Assembly: GCA_030616195.1 (NCBI GenBank)
Contig: JAUWXW010000061.1
Location: 1 to 8,043, forward strand
DNA: 8,043 nucleotides
Direction of reading: 5' to 3'
Origin: Chloroflexota bacterium
GTDB lineage: Bacteria; Chloroflexota; Dehalococcoidia; RBG-13-53-26
A program made the translations under genes and the position numbers. Positions 1-5,444 of the stretch are shown here, piece by piece. Each line of letters starts with the position of its first letter. Positions within the stretch are counted from its first letter, which is position 1. A model generated the notes under the pieces. That model saw only the letters and a list, made by a program, of their open reading frames with translations. It did no database searches and was not told where the DNA came from.

Positions 1-123
1 AAGTCTAACATTTTACCTGGACCGATTTCCGGGGGGCAGGTCACTATGACGACTCTGGTTATTCCACCGGAGAACTATGTGGAAGTCGATGAGCACAAGC
101 TCATCTGGTATAGAAGGAAGTAG
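1..123 (+). CDS. 3' end of an unrecognised protein gene (partial)
   Basis: Frame 1 is open from the first base to a TAG at 121-123, giving the last 40 residues of a protein whose start lies outside the window. Both other + frames are closed early, at 5-7 or thereabouts and at 46-48. The tail contains PENYVEVDEHKLIWYRRK, an ordered charged/aromatic ending with a basic C-terminus that looks like real coding sequence. I do not recognise the family. A 66-base gap separates it from the truncated flavin-oxidoreductase fragment, so it may be the last intact gene upstream of a rearranged stretch. No function is proposed. Confidence 0.4.
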   Translation, partial: KSNILPGPISGGQVTMTTLVIPPENYVEVDEHKLIWYRRK

Positions 124-189
124 GTCAAGGGAATTCCCACAGGGCCGGGGAAAAGGTTGGGTTTATCGGCTTTGGAATAAGGTTAGACA

Positions 190-294
190 ATGAACGGCAA
201 CCGCAAATTCAAGAAGCTACTCGAACCCTGTCGAATCGGGCAACTGGAACTCAAGAACCGGATGTTGCTGGCGATTGCAACGGGCTGGGTCTGA
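190..294 (+). pseudogene. N-terminal fragment of an Old Yellow Enzyme-family NADH:flavin oxidoreductase
   Basis: An ATG with a weak upstream AAGG opens 34 codons that end at TGA 292-294. Residues 7-24 read FKKLLEPCRIGQLELKNR, which matches the opening of the OYE / 2,4-dienoyl-CoA reductase TIM barrel (the F..LFEP..IG.L.LKNR pattern). The following MLLAIATGW sits where the family normally has the VMAPM strand leading into the flavin site. A full member is roughly 350 to 670 residues, so this is only the first strand and cannot be an enzyme. The Shine-Dalgarno site of the next gene starts 4 bases after the stop, so the body of the gene appears to have been deleted, with the SDR gene abutting the break. 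I cannot exclude that the short peptide is still translated, or that it couples translation into the SDR gene. Confidence 0.72.
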
Positions 295-298
295 TAAA

Positions 299-305
299 AG
301 GAGGT
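299..305 (+). promoter_or_regulatory. Shine-Dalgarno site that fixes the first SDR start
   Basis: AGGAGGT lies 7 bases upstream of ATG 313. An in-frame GTG at 304-306 overlaps this site and so cannot be the start it serves. This is why the CDS is taken from 313. Confidence 0.85.
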
Positions 306-312
306 GCTAAAG

Positions 313-1071
313 ATGGGTAAGCTAGATGAAAAGGTGGCTTTGATTACTGGAGCCGGGTCTGGAATCGGGCGAGCTACTGCCCTTCTCTTTGCCGCGGAAG
401 GTGCTAGAGTGGCAGTCGCCGATTGTGTTCCGGCAGGAGGGCAGGAAACGGTCAGGATGATCAAGGAGGCCGGGGGCGAGGCTATCTTTATTGAGGTTGA
501 TGTCTCCAAAGCGGCCGATGTGGAAAGGATGGTCAAGACAACTGTGGATACGTATGGACGAATAGACATCCTTCACAACAACGCCGGTATTCAAGGAGCC
601 TTTACCCCCACAACGGACGTCAAGGAGGAGGATTGGGACACTATCATCAACACTAACCTTAAGGGTATCTTTCTCGGTTCAAAGTATGCCATTCCGGTGA
701 TGCTCAACCAGGGTGGGGGCGTCATCGTCAATACTACCTCTGCTGCCGGCATAGTGGGAATACCATATGTGGCTGCTTATTGCGCTTCCAAGGGAGGAGT
801 CATCCAGCTAACTAAATCAATGGCCTTGGAATATGCCGGGCAGAACATTCGGATCAATTGTGTTTGCCCCGGCGGAGTTCAGACGCCCATGATGGAGCAG
901 TGGATACCGACTGATGCTGAAGCTCGAGCGGCGTTTATGCAGGCACTGCCCGCGGGGAAAGCGATACAGCCAGAGGAGATCGCTCGAGCTGTTCTCTACT
1001 TGGCGTGTGACGATTCCTCATCTGCCATGGGATCGGTCTTGGTAATCGATCGTGGCTGGACAGTTGCGTAA
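313..1071 (+). CDS. Short-chain dehydrogenase/reductase (SDR), first tandem copy
   Basis: A 252-residue cytosolic classical SDR, the usual length for the family. In order: the cofactor-binding TGAGSGIG at residues 12-19; an acidic residue at the end of beta-2 (D37 in VAVADC), which favours NAD over NADP; D63 in the VDV motif; NNAG at 89-92; then the catalytic set N115, S143, Y156 and K160 (YCASK), with the standard 13-residue Ser-Tyr spacing; and CPGGVQTPM after the active site. Members oxidise secondary alcohols or reduce ketones, and many are labelled 3-oxoacyl-ACP reductase (FabG-like) by default. The substrate is not readable here. The nearby ketone-carboxylase genes make a secondary-alcohol dehydrogenase attractive (inference). 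One oddity is the C-terminus IDRGWTVA, where the family normally has DGG. The second copy keeps DGGW. The next SDR starts 63 bases downstream in the same direction, probably on the same transcript. Confidence 0.93.
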   Translation: MGKLDEKVALITGAGSGIGRATALLFAAEGARVAVADCVPAGGQETVRMIKEAGGEAIFIEVDVSKAADVERMVKTTVDTYGRIDILHNNAGIQGAFTPTTDVKEEDWDTIINTNLKGIFLGSKYAIPVMLNQGGGVIVNTTSAAGIVGIPYVAAYCASKGGVIQLTKSMALEYAGQNIRINCVCPGGVQTPMMEQWIPTDAEARAAFMQALPAGKAIQPEEIARAVLYLACDDSSSAMGSVLVIDRGWTVA

Positions 1072-1122
1072 AAAGCCCAGAACCGCTGTTCCAAGGGTGA
1101 GGCAAAACGAATTCACTAAATA

Positions 1123-1128
1123 AGGAGG
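1123..1128 (+). promoter_or_regulatory. Shine-Dalgarno site that fixes the second SDR start
   Basis: AGGAGG sits 6 bases before ATG 1135. The in-frame GTG at 1129-1131 is immediately adjacent to this site and too close to be used. The block GGAGG-GTGCTAA resembles the leader of the first SDR, so the duplicated unit includes the ribosome-binding site. Confidence 0.82.
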
Positions 1129-1134
1129 GTGCTA

Positions 1135-1917
1135 ATGGTGGGCAAGTTAGATGCAAAAGTGGCTTTGATTACTGGAGCCGGATCTGGAATCGGGCGAGCC
1201 ACCGCTTTTCTCTTCGCCGGAGAAGGTGCTAAAGTGGCGGTCGCTGATTGCGTTCCGGCAGGAGGCCAGGAAACGGTCAGGATGATCAAGGAGGCTGGGG
1301 GCGAGGCCTTCTTTATTGGGGTTGATGTTTCCAAAGCGGCCGATGTGGAAAGGATGGTCAAGACAACTGTGGACACATATGGGCGTATCGACATCCTTTA
1401 CAACAATGCTGGCATTACCGGGACAATCGCCCCCACGGCGGACCTCACGGAGGAGGACTGGGACCTCGTCCTCGACACCAACCTTAAGAGTGTCTTTCTC
1501 GGTTCAAAGTATGCCATCCCGATAATGATTAATCAGGGTGGAGGCGTCATCATCAGCACTTCATCTACTATGGGACTGGGCGGAAAAACAACTATAGCTC
1601 CTTATTGTGCCTCCAAGGCGGGAATCGCCCTGTTGACCAAAACAATGGCTGCGGAATATGCCAGCCAAAACATTCGGGTCAACTGCATTTGCCCGGGTAT
1701 GATTGCAACAGCAATGACAGAATCCTGGATTCCGGCACTTCAGATGCAATTTATACCCCTGGGAGGAACAGCAGGACGGGCAGAGGATGTCGCTCGAGCT
1801 GCTCTCTACCTGGCGTGCGATGATTCCGCCTATGTCACCGGGACAGCCCTGGTAGTCGACGGTGGCTGGACAGCCGAGGTAATATTGCCTTTCAAAGAAC
1901 TGCCTGCCCAGGAGTGA
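1135..1917 (+). CDS. Short-chain dehydrogenase/reductase (SDR), second tandem copy
   Basis: A 260-residue classical SDR and paralogue of the preceding gene. It has TGAGSGIG at 13-20, D38 closing beta-2 (NAD preference), NNAG at 90-93, and catalytic N116, S144, Y157 and K161 (YCASK). The canonical DGGW follows near the C-terminus, then an extra tail (EVILPFKELPAQE) that the first copy lacks. Over the first ~92 aligned residues the two copies differ at only 7 positions. From residue 94 to the WIP motif identity falls to about 60% (my hand count), and the loop after the active site, which normally shapes the substrate pocket, differs strongly (CPGMIATAMTESW against CPGGVQTPMMEQW). The pair therefore probably shares a cofactor but not a substrate or stereochemistry. 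An alcohol dehydrogenase or ketone reductase role beside the carboxylase operon is inferred. A FabG-like or bile-acid-type hydroxysteroid dehydrogenase role cannot be excluded. Confidence 0.94.
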   Translation: MVGKLDAKVALITGAGSGIGRATAFLFAGEGAKVAVADCVPAGGQETVRMIKEAGGEAFFIGVDVSKAADVERMVKTTVDTYGRIDILYNNAGITGTIAPTADLTEEDWDLVLDTNLKSVFLGSKYAIPIMINQGGGVIISTSSTMGLGGKTTIAPYCASKAGIALLTKTMAAEYASQNIRVNCICPGMIATAMTESWIPALQMQFIPLGGTAGRAEDVARAALYLACDDSAYVTGTALVVDGGWTAEVILPFKELPAQE

Positions 1918-1970
1918 GCTGATACGTTTCCTGGCTTGTACGGCTGCCTCAAAGGAGAACGTGTTCAGCT
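1917..1970 (+). other. Imperfect inverted repeat overlapping the second SDR stop
   Basis: AGCTGA-TA-CGTT (1917-1928) is mirrored by AACG-TGT-TCAGCT (1958-1970). The arms pair over 6 and 4 base pairs around a small internal mismatch, with a 29-base loop. It begins at the last base of the TGA stop. No T-run follows, so a standard intrinsic terminator is not supported. It could be a 3' stabilising or Rho-associated structure, or chance. Confidence 0.25.
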
Positions 1971-2286
1971 AGACTGGGAGACCTCGTCAAATAGTTATGT
2001 TGAGGAGCGTTGCCACTGGCGAGTAATGCTTTCGTTGACATCGCGTAGAGCAAACTGCTAACCGTTGCGCCATCCTAAGCCAAACTGGCACAAAACGCGG
2101 CTATTGCGCGGACCGGAGGCTAAGTGGTCTTCAGCGCGATAATCCGTATTTCGGTGGATTGAACTTCAGACCGTGCTCAGGTACGATCCTCTCAGACGAT
2201 TCCTCGCGTTTGGACAGCCGAACAAGTCCACATTGGGAAGGGATGCGATAGCTAGAAGATGAGAATTGGTCATGAAATAGAGGGAT

Positions 2287-2307
2287 CCTGTCCACTGGCC
2301 GCTCTCT
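2287..2307 (+). repeat. Short repeat, copy 1 (partner at 4123-4143)
   Basis: CCTGTCC-ACTGGCCGCTCTC here matches CCTGTCCCACTGGCTGCTCTC at 4123-4143 with one single-base gap and one substitution. Both copies lie in non-coding DNA upstream of a gene, about 180 bases before the solute-binding protein start here. A hairpin (CTCTC...GAGAG, 2302-2317) overlaps its right end. It could be a shared regulatory site, or a remnant of duplicated flanking DNA. Confidence 0.4.
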
Positions 2308-2339
2308 GTGAGGAGAGGTCCATTGCCGGGGTGATGGAG

Positions 2340-2368
2340 TTGCCTAATAGCCAAAGTCGTAGTACAAT
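2340..2368 (+). promoter_or_regulatory. Candidate sigma70-type promoter for the solute-binding protein gene
   Basis: TTGCCT at 2340-2345 (4 of 6 to the consensus -35) and TACAAT at 2363-2368 (5 of 6 to the consensus -10) are separated by exactly 17 bases. Transcription would start near 2375, leaving a leader of about 115 bases before ATG 2490. This is the best match I found by eye in the gap. No operator is evident. Confidence 0.45.
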
Positions 2369-2477
2369 GTCGCAACGGAGTAATTGCGGTTGCAAGAAAG
2401 GGGGAAATGCAAACCATAGACGGTAGTGGGGCATGGATTTCCTTCAAGATATATTTCTAAGCTGTCAAACAAAGCAG

Positions 2478-2485
2478 AAAGGGGG
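2478..2485 (+). promoter_or_regulatory. Shine-Dalgarno site that fixes the solute-binding protein start
   Basis: AAAGGGGG lies 4 bases before ATG 2490. It selects this ATG over the in-frame ATG at 2433, which has only a weak purine run and would bury the signal peptide 19 residues inside the protein. Confidence 0.75.
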
Positions 2486-2489
2486 AACA

Positions 2490-3719
2490 ATGAGACATAG
2501 GTGGAAGAAAGTGGTTTTATCCTGTCTTATGGTGTTAGCCCTGGTGGCCACGCTCGGCCTCGGCTGCGGCGAGGACGAGGAAGAGGAGAAGGTGACCATA
2601 ACCATAGGACACTTGACAGACGTTGCGGGACCAGCCGGATCAGCGCTCAAGCCTATTGTAAACTCGCTTATTGATCAGGTTAAGGATTTCAACGAGAAAG
2701 AGGTTATCCCGGGGGTAGAGATAAAAGTAGTGGTCTATGATACCAAGTACGACCCTTCCAGGTTTATCCCTGGCTATAACTGGGCAAGAGATAGGGGTGC
2801 AACGGTAATCTCCACTGAGATGGGCGAGGTTGGAATAGCACTGAAAGCCTTTGCAGAGAGAGATAAACTCCCGGTGTACTGCTACACTGGCATGGAGTCC
2901 ATAATAGATCCTCCCGGATGGGTGTTTTGCGCCAACCCTATTCAGGAATGGCAGGTGAGGGCTACCCTGAAATATGTCGGTGAGCAGTGGGAGGCTCTTG
3001 AGATGGGAAGGCCGGCCAAGATTGGTCTTGTCAGTTGGGATTCCCCCACCTTCTACGAGTATGAGGCGGGGATGGACTACGCCACGGATCACCCGGAGAC
3101 GTTCGATTACGTTGGCGGTTACGCCACTCCGATGGGTGGCCTGACCTGGTCTGGTGAGGTAGCCAAGCTGAAAGACTGCGACTATGTAATGATAGCCGCC
3201 ATTGGCGGGCTGATGCCGGCCACTTTTGCAAAAGAGTTTCGAGACAAGGAAGAAGTACATGCCACGTTTCTGGGCACCGACGCCGTAGCTGCTTTCAAAA
3301 GCCTGCTGATTGACAAGGTTGGCTGGGAAGACATGGACGGGACTATCACCGTGCATGGCTGGACATGGTGGACGTACGACTCCCCGGTCGTGGATTATGT
3401 TATCGACATCCTTGAGAAATACCGCCCCGATGAAGTTGAGGAGACGATAGCGTCAGGCATAGGGGGCATAGGTGGAGGCGTTCAGGTGTATCTCTACCTT
3501 GATGTGCTGCGGCAGGCAATAGAAGCAGTAGGCGCTGAGAACTTCGATGGCCAGGCTTTCTATGACGCAGCCGAGAACTTTAGCGCCACATGGGAAGGCT
3601 TTAAGGAAGCAAGCTGGTCTCCGACCAAGCGCTACGCATCGGATTGGTCCAACCTGTGGGAGTGGGATGCGGACGTAGAAGACCTGGTGTTTATCAAGTG
3701 GGTGGAGGTCATTAAGTAA
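2490..3719 (+). CDS. ABC transporter substrate-binding lipoprotein, LivJ-like type 1 periplasmic-binding fold
   Basis: 409 residues. The N-terminus is a lipoprotein signal: MRHRWKK, a hydrophobic stretch from about residue 8 to 24, then LGLGC with C26 as the likely lipidated cysteine, although the -3 residue is Gly rather than the usual Leu. A strongly acidic linker (GEDEEEEK) follows. The mature domain opens with VTITIGHLTDVAGPAGS, the first strand and ligand loop of branched-chain amino-acid-type binding proteins (Peripla_BP_6), and runs to the C-terminus in the usual two-lobe length. The protein would sit on the outer face of the membrane and deliver a solute to an ABC permease. No permease or ATPase gene is in the window, so it is an orphan here. 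Binding proteins of this type in catabolic clusters often take aromatic or carboxylated compounds, and the protein is rich in Trp and Tyr, but the ligand cannot be read. A decayed paralogue follows directly. Confidence 0.92.
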   Translation: MRHRWKKVVLSCLMVLALVATLGLGCGEDEEEEKVTITIGHLTDVAGPAGSALKPIVNSLIDQVKDFNEKEVIPGVEIKVVVYDTKYDPSRFIPGYNWARDRGATVISTEMGEVGIALKAFAERDKLPVYCYTGMESIIDPPGWVFCANPIQEWQVRATLKYVGEQWEALEMGRPAKIGLVSWDSPTFYEYEAGMDYATDHPETFDYVGGYATPMGGLTWSGEVAKLKDCDYVMIAAIGGLMPATFAKEFRDKEEVHATFLGTDAVAAFKSLLIDKVGWEDMDGTITVHGWTWWTYDSPVVDYVIDILEKYRPDEVEETIASGIGGIGGGVQVYLYLDVLRQAIEAVGAENFDGQAFYDAAENFSATWEGFKEASWSPTKRYASDWSNLWEWDADVEDLVFIKWVEVIK

Positions 3720-3747
3720 GAAAGCTGCTTCGGAAGCTTCAGCTTTC
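3720..3747 (+). terminator. Stem-loop directly after the solute-binding protein stop
   Basis: GAAAGCTG (3720-3727) and CAGCTTTC (3740-3747) are perfect 8-base reverse complements. The 12-base loop can itself pair as CTT-CGG-AAG. The structure starts at the base after the stop codon. Only CTATT follows rather than a T-run, so it may terminate weakly, or protect the 3' end and insulate the binding-protein message. Confidence 0.4.
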
Positions 3748-3805
3748 CTATTGACGCACAGGGTGGCCACTGTCACCCGGGCTGCGCCTCCCCACGGGGT
3801 CTTAA

Positions 3806-4025
3806 AGAAAGGCAATCGAGGAGGTGGCCGCTGAGAACTTCGACGGTCAGGCTTTCTATGATATGGCTGTGAAGTTCAGGCCGCGCTGGGAAGGCTATCC
3901 GGAAGAAGTTGGCTGGAGCCCGACCGACCGACTCTCGTCCAAGTGGTAGATGATATTATGAATACAGTGACGCGGTGGGCGATTTTGTGGTAGCTACAAG
4001 CTGGGTGGAGGTCATAGAAGAATAA
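3806..4025 (+). pseudogene. Decayed C-terminus of a second LivJ-like substrate-binding protein
   Basis: Read from 3806, this encodes RKAIEEVAAENFDGQAFYD and continues to WSPTDRLSSKW. It aligns with residues of the intact upstream gene encoded from 3510 (RQAIEAVGAENFDGQAFYD ... WSPTKRYASDW). AENFDGQAFYD is identical in both. After KW an in-frame TAG stops translation. One extra base shifts to a frame that contains a further TGA (3952 region) and then reads EYSDAVGDFVVATSWVEVIEE to TAA 4023-4025, matching the intact ending (DLVFIKWVEVIK). The remnant thus has a frameshift, a nonsense codon, no N-terminal four-fifths, and a TAA just before 3806. It is a tandem paralogue mostly lost by deletion. 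The divergence from the intact copy shows it is not a recent or assembly duplicate. Confidence 0.85.
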
Positions 4026-4122
4026 AGGCAGGCGGCTCTGGCCCTCTTTCCGAAAGTGGCGCAAACAGGGAAAGGAAAAGGATCTCGGCCTTGTTGTAAC
4101 CGGTGCCAACCAAATGGACTTC

Positions 4123-4143
4123 CCTGTCCCACTGGCTGCTCTC
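4123..4143 (+). repeat. Short repeat, copy 2 (partner at 2287-2307)
   Basis: This copy carries one extra C and a C-to-T change relative to the first copy. It lies 66 bases upstream of the CoA-transferase start, in the 184-base gap after the binding-protein remnant. The remainder of that gap has no coding signal I can support. Confidence 0.4.
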
Positions 4144-4151
4144 ACCTCTCA

Positions 4152-4170
4152 GCCTAGCCAGCGACTAGGC
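4152..4170 (+). other. Small hairpin in the leader of the CoA-transferase operon
   Basis: GCCTAG (4152-4157) and CTAGGC (4165-4170) form a perfect 6-base-pair stem with a 7-base loop, ending 26 bases before the Shine-Dalgarno site AGGAGGT (4196-4202). No T-run follows directly. It might be a leader structure or an inverted-repeat operator half-pair. A chance occurrence is possible. Confidence 0.3.
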
Positions 4171-4209
4171 GTGGTTGACTGAAAAATACTTAGTCAGGAG
4201 GTAGAACAA

Positions 4210-5433
4210 ATGGCAAAGGGAGTTTTTGACGGGGTCAAGATTATTGAGTTCGGCCACTTTCTGCTGGTGCCCACCGCTACTGTTATCCTTGCCGATTGGG
4301 GTGCAGACGTCATCAAAATAGAGAATTTCAGGGCAGGTGGGGACCCAACGCGGTTTCCTCAAGCTATAGAGGGGCAACCGCCACCAGCCGACATCAAGCC
4401 CAGTATGTGGTTCCATTACTTCAATCGGAACAAGAGAGGCATAGCTCTCAATGTCATGACGGAGCGCGGCAGGGAAATACTGTACAAGCTGGTGGAGAAA
4501 GCAGATGTGTTTGCCACCAATTTTGACCCGCGCGCCATCGAAAGAGCCAAGGCCGACTACGATACCCTCAGCAAGATAAACCCCGGGATTATCTACCTTC
4601 AGTGCAGTGGTTATGGTACTGTTGGCCCTGATAGACATAAGCCCGGCTTTGACTACGCAGCCTGGTGGGCCAGGAGCGGAATGATGGACAGAATATCGGG
4701 TCCCGGTGAAGCGCTGCGTCCGCAGCGACCGGGTTTGGGTGATAACCTGGCCTCTCCAGGTATCGCAGGAGCTATTGCCGCGGCCCTCTATTGTCGGGAG
4801 AAAACGGGCGTGGCGCAGAAGGTGGAAATCAACCTTTATCATATGGCGGTCTGGGGGTTACAGTTTGATATCGGCACCGCCCTTCATCAGGGTGTTAACC
4901 TTAAGCAGACGGATAGAGGAAGTGTCACCAACGCGTTGTGGAATTGCTATCAAGCCAAAGACGGGAAGTGGATAATGCTGGTCATGCCGCAGACGGACCG
5001 GTACTGGCCTTCCTTTTGTAAGGCAATAGGGAAGCCTGAATGGGAAAAAGACCCCAGGTTTGATTCTCATATGAAGAGGATGGAGCAGAACATGACCCTG
5101 ATAGGGGCGCTGGATGAGATGATGGCCAGCAAAGACGCTGCGGAGTGGGAAGCAATAGCTCAGGAGTTTGATTTGGTGTTGGGACGCATTCAAACCCCCG
5201 TGGAGGTGGCTAATGACCCGCAGGCCTGGGAAAACGACTTCTTCACGGAAGTGGAGTATGCCCCCGGTGTGCCACTTAAGGTAATAAATAGCCCTGTGAA
5301 GTTCAGCAAGACCCCGGCCATCATAAAGTCTCTTGCCCCCGAGCTGGGGCAACATACAGAGGAAGTCCTGTTGGAGCTTGGTTATACCTGGGATGATATG
5401 GCTGGGCTCAAGGAGGAAGGCACGATTCTTTAG
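4210..5433 (+). CDS. CaiB/BaiF family (class III) CoA-transferase
   Basis: 407 residues, the normal length for the family, with AGGAGGT 7 bases before the ATG. The N-terminus GVKIIEFGHFLLVPTATVIL...DWGADVIKIE (about 8-38) is the family's CoA-binding Rossmann start. FHYFNRNKRGIALN (68-81) and CSGYGTVGPDRHKPGFDYAA (132-151) are typical blocks, and GD at 177-178 places D178 as the likely catalytic aspartate that forms the acyl-anhydride/CoA-thioester chain of intermediates. AAALYCREKTGVAQKVEINL follows, as expected. These cytosolic enzymes move CoA from one acyl-CoA to another carboxylic acid. The stop lies 11 bases before the carboxylase subunit start, so the likely acceptor is the carboxylation product, a beta-keto acid (inference). 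The AAWWARSGMM stretch has Trp where many members have Gln; I recall a similar form in transferases for aromatic acids such as benzylsuccinate, so an aromatic substrate is possible. Donor and acceptor cannot be determined from the sequence. Confidence 0.95.
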   Translation: MAKGVFDGVKIIEFGHFLLVPTATVILADWGADVIKIENFRAGGDPTRFPQAIEGQPPPADIKPSMWFHYFNRNKRGIALNVMTERGREILYKLVEKADVFATNFDPRAIERAKADYDTLSKINPGIIYLQCSGYGTVGPDRHKPGFDYAAWWARSGMMDRISGPGEALRPQRPGLGDNLASPGIAGAIAAALYCREKTGVAQKVEINLYHMAVWGLQFDIGTALHQGVNLKQTDRGSVTNALWNCYQAKDGKWIMLVMPQTDRYWPSFCKAIGKPEWEKDPRFDSHMKRMEQNMTLIGALDEMMASKDAAEWEAIAQEFDLVLGRIQTPVEVANDPQAWENDFFTEVEYAPGVPLKVINSPVKFSKTPAIIKSLAPELGQHTEEVLLELGYTWDDMAGLKEEGTIL

Positions 5434-5444
5434 AAGGAGGCTAA

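Larger units (their letters stand above)
1918..2489. other. 572-base intergenic stretch without a supportable gene
   Basis: All frames are broken by stops and I recognise no protein remnant in any of them. The stretch separates the SDR pair from the solute-binding protein gene. It holds an inverted repeat at its left edge, a short hairpin (CTCTC 2302-2306 with GAGAG 2313-2317), a 21-base motif shared with the region upstream of the CoA-transferase gene (2287-2307), and a plausible promoter (2340-2368). It reads as a regulatory boundary between two transcription units, possibly with debris of lost genes too decayed to identify. Confidence 0.55.

Noticed and set aside
2035..2063. Consensus-like TTGACA at 2035-2040 as a promoter
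   Set aside because: The -35 match is perfect, but nothing resembling TATAAT lies 16-18 bases downstream, and the nearest gene start is more than 400 bases away.
2433..2489. Upstream in-frame ATG at 2433 as the binding-protein start
   Set aside because: It would put 19 polar residues ahead of the lipoprotein signal peptide and lacks a good Shine-Dalgarno site; ATG 2490 has AAAGGGGG at proper distance.
2640..3356. Long open frame on the - strand (about 238 codons) opposite the solute-binding protein gene
   Set aside because: The + strand encodes a signal peptide and a full Peripla_BP fold across this span; the antisense translation has no recognisable domain.
3770..3802. GGGTG...CACCC and CCCC-AC-GGGG short palindromes after the binding-protein gene
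   Set aside because: The stems are short, the second has a two-base loop, and no T-run follows; both are likely by chance in GC-rich non-coding DNA.
4175..4203. TTGACT at 4175-4180 as a promoter for the CoA-transferase operon
   Set aside because: The expected -10 position falls on the ribosome-binding site AGGAGGT, with no TATAAT-like sequence.
4165..4842. Long open frame on the - strand (about 225 codons) opposite the CoA-transferase gene
   Set aside because: It is antisense to a clearly recognised CaiB-family gene, shows no family motifs, and has no ribosome-binding site I can support.
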